A stretch of DNA of 64,000 nt, taken from NCBI RefSeq assembly GCF_900119075.1, contig NZ_FPIP01000010.1, positions 1-64,000 of the forward strand, in the 5' to 3' direction. The stretch is from Ruminococcus flavefaciens. Lineage in GTDB: Bacteria; Bacillota; Clostridia; Oscillospirales; Ruminococcaceae. This document shows, piece after piece, positions 34,201-41,429 of the stretch. Position 1 is the stretch's first letter; the number at the start of each line of letters is the position of its first letter. A program made the position numbers and the translations under genes. Below the pieces are notes generated by a model that was not told the origin of the DNA, searched no databases, and was given only the letters and a program-made list of their open reading frames with translations.

Positions 34201-34379
34201 GCAGGCAAAGCCTCAACAGTCTGCCACGGAACAGCCTTTTTCTCAAAGGTGCTCTCACCGAGGACCTGAACGATCCTCTTCTCCGCATTTGCCGCAGGAG
34301 AAGCTGCTGCTGCGCTTGCTGTAGTGACCATTGCCGCAGATATGATACCTGCCATTAATTTTTTTTTTTTATTATGCAT
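31272..34379 (-). CDS. Divergent GH9 enzyme with CBM4-like and Ig-like domains and a dockerin
   Basis: A secreted 1035-residue cellulosomal protein. Order: signal peptide (about 1-32); CBM4-like module (about 36-215); Ig-like domain (about 240-340) opening with VRLNQMGYYP; GH9 (alpha/alpha)6 domain (about 345-905); Thr linker; dockerin (about 955-1030) with GDANCDGKVDM. This is the classic CBM4-Ig-GH9 cellulase architecture. The active site is unusual: where the family has DAGD, whose last Asp is the catalytic base, residues 426-429 read DSEH. The PxNPHHR substrate motif reads VKNPVNEYW. The presumed acid Glu (E882 in WSENAPDVDW) is kept. The enzyme may therefore be inactive on cellulose, use another base, or act as a binder. 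GGGAGGG precedes the ATG. Confidence 0.9.
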   Translation of the reverse strand: MHNKKKKLMAGIISAAMVTTASAAAASPAANAEKRIVQVLGESTFEKKAVPWQTVEALPARQKFNIEDGAFHIYVLVPKGADKEKWDLQVKHRNLSFRAGHEYKVSFKAKASRKGMELCSYIGNIAGTQEYFVLDGRDVDEGEGGMHMGPDMGGSWPSKCLNLTTEWQTCEGIFKATEDLEACQWTFQYAKGTNYQGNAKEGDEIWFDDMSIECLTCEEEGLDQCGWNNSNDLGIVDPKSDVRLNQMGYYPDREKKAVYVTEKDRKAMDFKVLDKNGKTVFSGKTVPAGFDELSGEYCHYIDFSAVKTKGTYTIAVDDEKNIFTNEITGETCKRYISHEFRIGDDIYDGVLKNALNYYYMNRANCKIEPDYINSEDKHALAHNPLERKDNAYVQSAWSDTYIDIRYDADYKLNKNVLLDVSGGWYDSEHFTKDVVNGGTAVWTLQNMYERSKIKGTDGKWADGKTMTIPEEYGWNGGKTVSCKGTPDILDEARYELEFMFRMIVDPEKDTIWGEDCAGLVYHQVKENSNYNTYELPFDEIDHEKNPRVISPPSYAATFNMIACAAQASRLWKGIDDDFAKECLDHAEKSWEAVLKHEEKFSAEEGDNDDDPQFTPYQRQTDLDATNSNVMDEAYWAACELFATTGEKAYYDYLKKYKGTSFESRETQCHALGVPNYIPLDDSYGSLSTLDRFNKTGCGTLSLFLSDKTSEADKAEIKKSLLYTADMYLDRMNDTGNNAMGMPYQKVQWLSYYSYPSDAYTAGLDYGSNSRVTGNAAVMAYAYDATGDSKYLSGALQSIDYLFGKNGLGFSYVTGCGSYHVKNPVNEYWLNEVSKNYPKAPDGVMVGGPYTWVVDNYARAIGLNPDKTAPQKCYADSVEAWSENAPDVDWQAGFAWNISFIEDVLAAEPVSVTTTTTTGTATTTTTTATATTTKGKDDTTTSTMTLTTVIVPEPIEYGDANCDGKVDMGDVVLIMQALANPDKYGVGGTDKNAFRVQGWNNADVYDKGSGVTTNDALAIQEFLLGKVKELPVAAAK

Positions 34380-34415
34380 TTTTAACCCTCCCTTTATCTA
34401 ATGCATTGTACCATT

Positions 34416-34444
34416 ATTATATATTATTGTCTTCAAACAGTCAA
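34416..34444 (-). promoter_or_regulatory. GH9 promoter
   Basis: Minus-strand TTGACT (34439-34444), 17 bp, TATAAT (34416-34421), 37 bp before the ATG. Confidence 0.8.
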
Positions 34445-34495
34445 GTTTTTTAGCGCGGATCCACAAAAATCCACATAATGTTCACAGCCTGACAA

Positions 34496-34524
34496 TTGAC
34501 ATAAAAGCTCCGATAAAGTATAAT
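34496..34524 (+). promoter_or_regulatory. Metallophosphoesterase promoter
   Basis: TTGACA (34496-34501), 17 bp, TATAAT (34519-34524), 31 bp before the ATG. Divergent from the GH9 promoter. Confidence 0.88.
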
Positions 34525-34554
34525 AAAAATAACACTCATTCAGGAGGGCACTAT

Positions 34555-35652
34555 ATGACGATGTGGCTGATAATCTTAGCGGCAGTTCTTGCGGCATTTG
34601 CGGCAGGAACAGCATACCTGACAGTTGCAGTGGGACGGTTCGGCTTGATAAAAAAGCTTTCAGGCGGCAGAAAATGGCTGAAGGGACTCATCTCCTTCGG
34701 CATTATAGCAATAGTATTCGCGGCACTGGTGTTCCTTACCTCGGTCACCAACGCCATAATCATACTGCTGAGCACTCTCATGTTTTTCCTGATATACGGA
34801 CTCATTTTCCGTATCATCAGGGCAGTCCGCAAAAAGGACTTCACCTGCAACTGGGCAGGCTGGCTCTCGCTCATCACCTCGGCGGTATATCTGGGAGTCG
34901 GCTATTATCTCTGCTTCCACATCTGGCAGACCGATTACACCATTTCCACGGATAAAAATATCCCTCATATGCGCATAGCTCTTATAGCGGATTCTCACCT
35001 TGGAACTACATTTGACGGCGAGGGCTTCGCAAAACAGCTTGACCGCATAATGGAACAGAAGCCCGATATGCTCCTCATTGCAGGAGACTTCGTGGACGAC
35101 AGCACCAACCGCGAGGATATGATAACAGCCTGCAAGGCTCTCAGCGGCTTGAAGCTTGACCGCGGCGCTTTTTACTGCTACGGCAACCACGACAAGAGCT
35201 ACTACGGCAGCGAACACCGCGGTTTCTCAGCGGAAGACCTTGCCGCAGAGCTCGAAAAAAGCGGCGTCCGCGTACTTGAGGATTCCGTTTTCTCCGCCGA
35301 CAACATCACCATTATCGGCAGGCGCGACAGCGGCGAAAAGGAACGCGCCGATATATCCGACCTCATGAAGAATATCCCAACGGAAAACTACACCATAGTC
35401 CTCGACCACCAGCCCAACGACTATGATAACGAAGCGGCTGCCAATGCCGACCTTGTAGTCTCGGGGCACACCCACGGCGGACAGCTTTTCCCTGTAACCT
35501 ACGTTGGCGAGTGGTTCAAGATAAATGACGCAACATATGGTCACGAAAGGAGAAAAAACACAGATTTTATTGTGACCTCAGGCATCTCCGACTGGGAGAT
35601 ACTTTTCAAAACGGGTACTAAATCCGAGTACGTAATAATAAATATCGTCTGA
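34555..35652 (+). CDS. Membrane-anchored calcineurin-like metallophosphoesterase
   Basis: A 365-residue protein: four N-terminal TM helices (about residues 3-23, 40-62, 65-85, 98-118) and a C-terminal metallophosphoesterase domain. The binuclear metal site motifs are complete: ADSHL, GDFVDD, GNHD, and SGHTHGGQ. Relatives such as YkuE/YaeI act on lipid-linked or cell-wall precursors, but the substrate is not known here. By the position of the TM segments the catalytic domain probably faces outward. CAGGAGGG precedes the ATG, and a terminator follows. There is no functional link to the flanking cellulosomal genes. Confidence 0.88.
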   Translation: MTMWLIILAAVLAAFAAGTAYLTVAVGRFGLIKKLSGGRKWLKGLISFGIIAIVFAALVFLTSVTNAIIILLSTLMFFLIYGLIFRIIRAVRKKDFTCNWAGWLSLITSAVYLGVGYYLCFHIWQTDYTISTDKNIPHMRIALIADSHLGTTFDGEGFAKQLDRIMEQKPDMLLIAGDFVDDSTNREDMITACKALSGLKLDRGAFYCYGNHDKSYYGSEHRGFSAEDLAAELEKSGVRVLEDSVFSADNITIIGRRDSGEKERADISDLMKNIPTENYTIVLDHQPNDYDNEAAANADLVVSGHTHGGQLFPVTYVGEWFKINDATYGHERRKNTDFIVTSGISDWEILFKTGTKSEYVIINIV

Positions 35653-35658
35653 TTTTAT

Positions 35659-35689
35659 AGACCTTTTGTGCAAACAAAAGGTCTTTTTT
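35659..35689 (+). terminator. Terminator after the metallophosphoesterase gene
   Basis: GACCTTTTGT and ACAAAAGGTC with a GCAA loop, followed by six T. Confidence 0.85.
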
Positions 35690-35764
35690 ATATCTCGGGT
35701 GGATTTTCTCAGGAACATAAAATTAATTTTTAGTTCATAATTAGTTAACTCCGCAAGATTTGAG

Positions 35765-35793
35765 TTGACAAGTGCTGTAAAATATGGTACAAA
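35765..35793 (+). promoter_or_regulatory. Promoter of the CE1 gene
   Basis: TTGACA (35765-35770), 17 bp, TACAAA (35788-35793). The -10 is weak. Confidence 0.5.
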
Positions 35794-35829
35794 TTATACA
35801 TAAAGATATATTTACAAGGAGGAATGTAA

Positions 35830-38376
35830 ATGAAAAAATCCATACCCACCCTAATGGCAGCCATGCTTGCCCTTTCATCTGCGAGCGCCCTGCCCCTCTC
35901 AGCCGCAGAATCCGACTACCTGCTCCACAGCACCTTTGAAGAAGGCACCGAAAAATGGAGCGGCAGAGGTTCCGCCTCAGTAAAGACCGTTTCAGGCACC
36001 TCACGCTCAGGTGAATACTCTCTCTTCACCAGCGGACGCGAGAGCTCATGGAACGGCGCAACAGTCGCTCTCGGCACGGACTTCAAGGCTGGTCAGGACT
36101 ACGCATTCAGCGCATATGTAATGACCGAAGCTGAGGACTCAGTGACATTCTACCTGACATTACAGTGCAACGACGGGGGAACTACCAGCTATCCGAAGAT
36201 AACTCAGGTCACCGCAAAAAAAGGCGAATGGGCACACCTTGAAGCAAGCAGCTTCACAATTCCCTCAGGTGCCTCAGATATGCAGCTGTATATCGAGACC
36301 GAGGAGAGCAAGTGCAGCTTCTACGTTGACGAAGTAGCAGCAGCTCCCAGCGGCACCACATTTGACGAGCCCTCTGCTCCCGTAAAAATGAACAAGGGCG
36401 ACATCAACTACGACGGACGCATCGACTCCTTTGATATTATCCTTGCACGTAAGGGACTTATCAATGGAATCACCGATAAAAAAGCTCTCAAGGCTGCCGA
36501 CGCCGACAGCAACGGAGTTTATGAATTGGCAGACGCCGTACTCATCATGAAGTTCGTTTCAGGCAAGATAAGCGAATTCCCTGTTGAGGAGCCTGTGGTA
36601 GTTCCAGGACAGCAGAAGTACACCTGCGAGGAACTTACCGAAAAGGTACAGAGCGAGCTTGTAAACAACGAGCCCAGCAGCTCACATCAGGAGAAGCAGG
36701 GCGTCAAGTACGGTACTATCAAGAAGGAGAACTACTTCTCCAAGAAGGCAAACAAGCAGAAGCCATACAATATCCTGCTTCCTGCCGACTATGACGAGAG
36801 CAAGAAATATCCGGTCCTCTACGTTCTCCACGGCTTCTTCGAGAACGAGGACCGTATGATAACCAAGGGCAACGGCACAATGTACACCCGTCAGATAGTG
36901 GGCAACGCTATCGCTGAGGGCGCAGCCAAGGACATGATAGTTGTATGCCCGTTCATCTTCACCAGCGCAACTATGAGAGACGCTACAGGCTTCGGCGACG
37001 CAGGCTCAGTAGAGGGCTACAACAACTTCGTTGACGATATCGTTGACAGCCTCATGCCTCATATCGAGGAGAAGTACAGCGTTGCAACAGGCAGAGAGAA
37101 CACAGCCGTAACAGGCTTCTCAATGGGCGGTATGGAATCCCTCATGATAGGCATGAAGCACGGCGACAAGTTCGGCTATGTAGGCGCTATCTGCCCTGCA
37201 CCGGGCGGTTCGGGCGCATTCAAGTGGAGCAATCCTGACGAGCAGCCATATCTCCTTATGATTACAGGCGGTACTCAGGACGACGTCGTAGGACTCAACA
37301 CTCCCGAGGGCTACCACAATAACTTCAACAAGAACAGCGTACCTCACGTATGGCACGTAGTTCAGGGCGGTCACCACGGCGACGACTCTATCCACTCTCA
37401 CCTCTACAGCTTCGTAAGAGGCGTATTCCAGGCAACTGACGGCGGAACTGCTCCGACTAATCCGACCAATCAGACAACCACAACACGCTCTGATCCTACT
37501 ATCATCGCAACTACCACAACAAAAACTTCTGCCCCCACAGGTCAGCAGAAGTACACAATGGAGGAGCTTACAAAGATAGTTCAGAACGCACTTGTAAACA
37601 ACGAGCCAAACGACTCACATCAGAAGAAGCAGGGCGTTCAGTACGGTACTATCAAGAAGGAGACCTACTTCTCCAAGAAGGCTAACAAGAACAAGCCATA
37701 CAATATCCTTCTCCCCGCAAACTATGACTCAAGCAAGAAGTACCCTGTCCTCTACCTGCTCCACGGCTTCTTCGAGAACGAGAACCGTATGATAACACAG
37801 GGCAACGGTCAGATGTACACACAGCAGATAATCGGCAATGCTATCGCCGAGGGCGCAGCAAAGGACATGATAGTAGTTGTTCCTTTCGTATTCACCAGCG
37901 CTACAATGAACGACGCTACAGGCTTTGCAGATCAGGGTTCAAACGAGGGCTACGACAACTTCGTTGATGATATCGTTGACAGCCTCATGCCCCATATCGA
38001 GAGCAAGTACAGCGTTGCAACAGGCAGAGAGAACACAGCCGTAACAGGCTTCTCAATGGGCGGACGCGAGTCTCTCCAGATAGGCATGAAGTACGGCAGC
38101 AAGTTCGGCTATGTAGGCGCTATCTGCCCTGCACCGGGCGCTTCAGGCTCATGGAAGTGGAACAATGCAAGCGAGACACCTTACCTCGTAATGATAACAG
38201 GCGGTACTCAGGACGACGTTGTAGGACTCAACACTCCCGAGGGCTACCACAACAACTTCAACAAGAACAACGTACCTCACGTATGGCACGTAGTTCAGGG
38301 CGGTCATCACGGTGACGATTCTATCCATTCGCACCTTTACAGCTTCGTAAGAGGCATATTCCAGGCAACCAACTGA
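35830..38376 (+). CDS. Tandem CE1 esterase with CBM22-like module and divergent dockerin
   Basis: A secreted 848-residue esterase. Order: signal peptide (1-26); CBM22-like module (about 30-172); dockerin (about 188-250); CE1 A (about 262-536); short Thr linker; CE1 B (about 572-848). Each CE1 copy has GFSMGG (S431, S742), TGGTQDD as the acid region and GGHHGDDS as the His region, so both look active. The family removes feruloyl or acetyl groups from xylan. The two copies are nearly identical, including at the DNA level, which points to a recent internal duplication. The dockerin differs from the other four here: its first loop reads GDINYDGRIDS and it lacks the ANPNKYG spacer, so it may bind another cohesin. 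GGAGG precedes the ATG. It has its own promoter and terminator. Confidence 0.92.
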   Translation: MKKSIPTLMAAMLALSSASALPLSAAESDYLLHSTFEEGTEKWSGRGSASVKTVSGTSRSGEYSLFTSGRESSWNGATVALGTDFKAGQDYAFSAYVMTEAEDSVTFYLTLQCNDGGTTSYPKITQVTAKKGEWAHLEASSFTIPSGASDMQLYIETEESKCSFYVDEVAAAPSGTTFDEPSAPVKMNKGDINYDGRIDSFDIILARKGLINGITDKKALKAADADSNGVYELADAVLIMKFVSGKISEFPVEEPVVVPGQQKYTCEELTEKVQSELVNNEPSSSHQEKQGVKYGTIKKENYFSKKANKQKPYNILLPADYDESKKYPVLYVLHGFFENEDRMITKGNGTMYTRQIVGNAIAEGAAKDMIVVCPFIFTSATMRDATGFGDAGSVEGYNNFVDDIVDSLMPHIEEKYSVATGRENTAVTGFSMGGMESLMIGMKHGDKFGYVGAICPAPGGSGAFKWSNPDEQPYLLMITGGTQDDVVGLNTPEGYHNNFNKNSVPHVWHVVQGGHHGDDSIHSHLYSFVRGVFQATDGGTAPTNPTNQTTTTRSDPTIIATTTTKTSAPTGQQKYTMEELTKIVQNALVNNEPNDSHQKKQGVQYGTIKKETYFSKKANKNKPYNILLPANYDSSKKYPVLYLLHGFFENENRMITQGNGQMYTQQIIGNAIAEGAAKDMIVVVPFVFTSATMNDATGFADQGSNEGYDNFVDDIVDSLMPHIESKYSVATGRENTAVTGFSMGGRESLQIGMKYGSKFGYVGAICPAPGASGSWKWNNASETPYLVMITGGTQDDVVGLNTPEGYHNNFNKNNVPHVWHVVQGGHHGDDSIHSHLYSFVRGIFQATN

Positions 38377-38424
38377 CCTCTTCGTTCCCCTTTATATCGC
38401 CGGTAGCTGACCATCACCGGCAGA

Positions 38425-38459
38425 GATCGCGTTCCGCATAATGTGGAACGCGATTTTTT
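38425..38459 (+). terminator. Terminator after the CE1 gene
   Basis: ATCGCGTTCC and GGAACGCGAT stem followed by a T-tract. Confidence 0.85.
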
Positions 38460-38492
38460 GTTCGTCAAAATGCACATTTAATATATAATTCA

Positions 38493-38521
38493 TTGACAAA
38501 ATAGAGTAATAATGTTATAAT
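38493..38521 (+). promoter_or_regulatory. Promoter of the GGDEF-EAL gene
   Basis: TTGACA (38493-38498), 17 bp, TATAAT (38516-38521), 47 bp before the ATG. Confidence 0.85.
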
Positions 38522-38568
38522 AAATATAGTTAATCTTCCTATTCAAACCCAAAGGGGGGATATGTATA

Positions 38569-41178
38569 ATGGATAAACAGGGAATCTTTGACAACATAGC
38601 CGAAAGTCTGGCTCGAAGCTACGATATCATCTATTATATCAACGCTGAGAACGGCAATTACACCCGTTTCACCAGCGCCAAGATATACGGCGACGATCAC
38701 GTAAAAGAGGACGGCAAGAACTTCTTCAGCGACGCTCAGAAAAACGCCGAAAAGATAATCGCTCCCAAAGACCTTGAAAGAGTAAAATTCAAGCTGAAAA
38801 AGGAAAGCATTATTTCAGCCCTTGAGATAAAAAAGCTCTACACCTTTGATTATACCCTTATGATTGACGGCGAACCGCGCTTTGCCCGTGCTACCGTATC
38901 ATGGGCAAGGGACAGACTGCACCTCATAGTTGGCGTGGAGGATACCGTTGAGGAGATACGCCGCGAGAACGCTCTTACAAACGTTCTCAGCCTTGCCAAC
39001 GAGGTAACAAGGCGCGACGAGCTGACAGGCATCAAAAACAAGACCGCCTTTGACGAGCTTGCCAAGGCCATACAGGAAAACATCAACAACGGTCTGGTAT
39101 ATCTTCCATTTGCGCTCATAGTCTGCGATGTCAGCGGCATAACACAGCTTAACGAGAGCTTTTCGTCTGCGGCAGGCGACGGTCATATCATCGCCTCCTG
39201 CAAGCTCATCTGCAATATCTTCACCCACAGCCCTGTTTTCAGGATCGATGGCGACAAATTCGCTGTTTTACTCAGAGGAATAGACTACGAGAACAGAAAC
39301 GCCCTCTTTGAGGATCTGCATGAGCAGGTGGTTGACAATATCAAATGCAAGGACGGTCCTGTTCTCGCAGCAGGCATGGCGGTTTTCAACAGCGATGAGG
39401 ACAATAGCTTCACATCTGTTTTTGAACGTGCCGAGAATCTGATGTACAAGGACAAAAAAGCAATAAAGAGCGGTGAAGCAGGCAAGTCTTCAATCGAATA
39501 CATTAACGGTGACATATCTATTCCCCTTGACCGCAAGGAAAAGCTGGACAGACTGTTCAATGCCTTTTCCATATTTGCCGAGGGAACCTATGTATATCTG
39601 TGTGATATGCGCTATGATTATTCACGCTGGTCAAAGAAGGCAGTTGACCTCTTTGGTCTGCCAAGCGAATACATGGTCAATGCGGCAAAGATATGGGACA
39701 GCCATATCCACCCCGATGACGCCGAGATATACCGCGAGGGTATCGAGGCTATCTTTTCGGGCAAAACAAATTCCCACGATATGCAGTACAGAGCCCGCAA
39801 GATAAACGGCGAATACGATGTATGCACCTGCCGCGGAACGGTCATATACAGTCCTAAGGGAATACCCGAGTACTTCTGCGGAACGATCCGCAACCACAGC
39901 ATACAGGGATATATCGATGCTCTTTCAGGGCTTCAGAACCAGTATGGCTTCTTTGAGGATATCGAAGCTAAAATACTTAAAACCGAGCCCTTTAAGGTCG
40001 TTATGTTAGGTCTGACGAAATTCTCTGAGATAAACGAGGTATACGGCTATCATTTCGGCAACCTTGTATTGCAGAAATACGCCAGATACCTTTACGAGGC
40101 TGTTGGAAACTATGGAACAGTCTACCGCCTTGACGGCACAAAATTCGCAGTAATAATACCGAACTCGGATCACACCGTTGAAAATATAAAGTCGAAATAC
40201 TCCACAATGCGTCATTATTTCCGCAACGAATTTTTCATCGACAACGAACTGATAATCCTTGACACCAGCGCAGGACTTCTCAGTGTGGATAACTTCAATA
40301 TTGATCCCCAGACCGTATATGCCTGCCTGAATTATGCCTACGGCGAGTCAAAGCTCCGCCGACAGGGCGACATTGTGGAATTTGGCAACAGCATAAACAA
40401 GGACAAAAAGCACCGCACAGAAGTTCTCCACGTTATCCGCTCCTCGATCATGCAGGATTTTCACGGCTTCTTCCTTCTGTATCAGCCTGTAGTTGACGCC
40501 CTCACCGAAAAGGTCATAGGCGCCGAAGCCCTTCTCAGGTGGAAAAACGAGGAATACGGAATGGTCCCGCCTGACAGCTTCATACCCGTACTTGAAAAGG
40601 ATCCTGTGTTCATCGAGCTTGGACAGTGGATACTCAGAACTGCTCTCATTGGCGCAAAGAAGCTGAGGGAGAAATTCCCAGACTTCATAATAAACGTAAA
40701 CCTGTCCTACAATCAGCTTGAAAAGCCGAATTTCGTGGATATGGTGCTTGCAACTCTTGCCGAGACGGATTATCCCCCCGAGGCTCTCTGCCTTGAGATA
40801 ACCGAACGGTGCAGACTCCTTGACATGGATCTGCTGAAAAACATCGTAGTAAATCTACGCGGACGGGGCATAAAGATAGCTCTTGACGACTTCGGAACGG
40901 GCTTCTCGTCTATCGGCATAGTAAAGAGCCTTCCATTTGACGTTATCAAGATAGACCGCAGTCTTGTCATGAAGATAGAGGAAAATCCTCAGGACCGCCA
41001 GCTTGTGGGAGCTGTCGCCAATATGATGCGCAGCTACAGCACAAACGTCTGCGTAGAGGGAATAGAGACCGCAGCAATGAGAGATATACTTCTCAATTAC
41101 GAGGTAGACTGCTTACAGGGATATTATTATTCCAAGCCTATCCCGATCGAAGATTTCATAAGCAAATTTGACGCATAG
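38569..41178 (+). CDS. Soluble GGDEF-PAS-GGDEF-EAL protein, probable c-di-GMP phosphodiesterase
   Basis: An 869-residue cytosolic protein. Order: N-terminal PAS-like sensor (about 1-130), GGDEF 1 (about 140-300), PAS-like (about 330-445), GGDEF 2 (about 450-600) and EAL (about 615-865). Both GGDEF loops are degenerate (RIDGDKF near 224 and RLDGTKF near 520), so cyclase activity is unlikely; they may bind GTP as regulators. The EAL domain keeps AEALLRW, NVNLSYNQL, EITE, LDDFGTGFSS, KIDRS and EGIET, which supports c-di-GMP hydrolysis. It has no TM segment. GGGGGG before the ATG and a consensus promoter indicate independent expression. Confidence 0.9.
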   Translation: MDKQGIFDNIAESLARSYDIIYYINAENGNYTRFTSAKIYGDDHVKEDGKNFFSDAQKNAEKIIAPKDLERVKFKLKKESIISALEIKKLYTFDYTLMIDGEPRFARATVSWARDRLHLIVGVEDTVEEIRRENALTNVLSLANEVTRRDELTGIKNKTAFDELAKAIQENINNGLVYLPFALIVCDVSGITQLNESFSSAAGDGHIIASCKLICNIFTHSPVFRIDGDKFAVLLRGIDYENRNALFEDLHEQVVDNIKCKDGPVLAAGMAVFNSDEDNSFTSVFERAENLMYKDKKAIKSGEAGKSSIEYINGDISIPLDRKEKLDRLFNAFSIFAEGTYVYLCDMRYDYSRWSKKAVDLFGLPSEYMVNAAKIWDSHIHPDDAEIYREGIEAIFSGKTNSHDMQYRARKINGEYDVCTCRGTVIYSPKGIPEYFCGTIRNHSIQGYIDALSGLQNQYGFFEDIEAKILKTEPFKVVMLGLTKFSEINEVYGYHFGNLVLQKYARYLYEAVGNYGTVYRLDGTKFAVIIPNSDHTVENIKSKYSTMRHYFRNEFFIDNELIILDTSAGLLSVDNFNIDPQTVYACLNYAYGESKLRRQGDIVEFGNSINKDKKHRTEVLHVIRSSIMQDFHGFFLLYQPVVDALTEKVIGAEALLRWKNEEYGMVPPDSFIPVLEKDPVFIELGQWILRTALIGAKKLREKFPDFIINVNLSYNQLEKPNFVDMVLATLAETDYPPEALCLEITERCRLLDMDLLKNIVVNLRGRGIKIALDDFGTGFSSIGIVKSLPFDVIKIDRSLVMKIEENPQDRQLVGAVANMMRSYSTNVCVEGIETAAMRDILLNYEVDCLQGYYYSKPIPIEDFISKFDA

Positions 41179-41184
41179 TTCATA

Positions 41185-41395
41185 ATTCTGTAGGGGCGAA
41201 CAGTGTTCGCCCGCAGGAAATAAAATTTGCCGGATAAAGGGGCGCACACTGTGCGCCCCTACATTTAATATGCTTCTTTTATAATTTGCGGACTGCCAAA
41301 GGCAGCCCCTACAGCTAACAGCTAATAGCTAACAACTAATGGCTTACGGCTCGGGCGGCGGAACGCCGCCCCTACATTCTTAGTTCTAAATTATA
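41185..41395. repeat. Cluster of short palindromic and low-complexity repeats
   Basis: Four small palindromes follow one another: GGGGCGAACAGTGTTCGCCC, GGGGCGCACACTGTGCGCCCC, GGACTGCCAAAGGCAGCCCC and GGGCGGCGGAACGCCGCCCC. A run of GCTAATAGCTAACAACTAATGG-like iterations lies between the last two. Most have the CCCCTAC border. No gene is present. The cluster separates two convergent transcription units. Confidence 0.65.
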
Positions 41396-41426
41396 AAACG
41401 CCGCAGGGTTAATCCTGCGGCGTTTG
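41396..41426. terminator. Terminator of the surface-protein operon
   Basis: AAACGCCGCAGG and CCTGCGGCGTTT stem with a GTTAAT loop, 3 bp beyond the minus-strand stop codon. Confidence 0.85.
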
Positions 41427-41429
41427 TAA

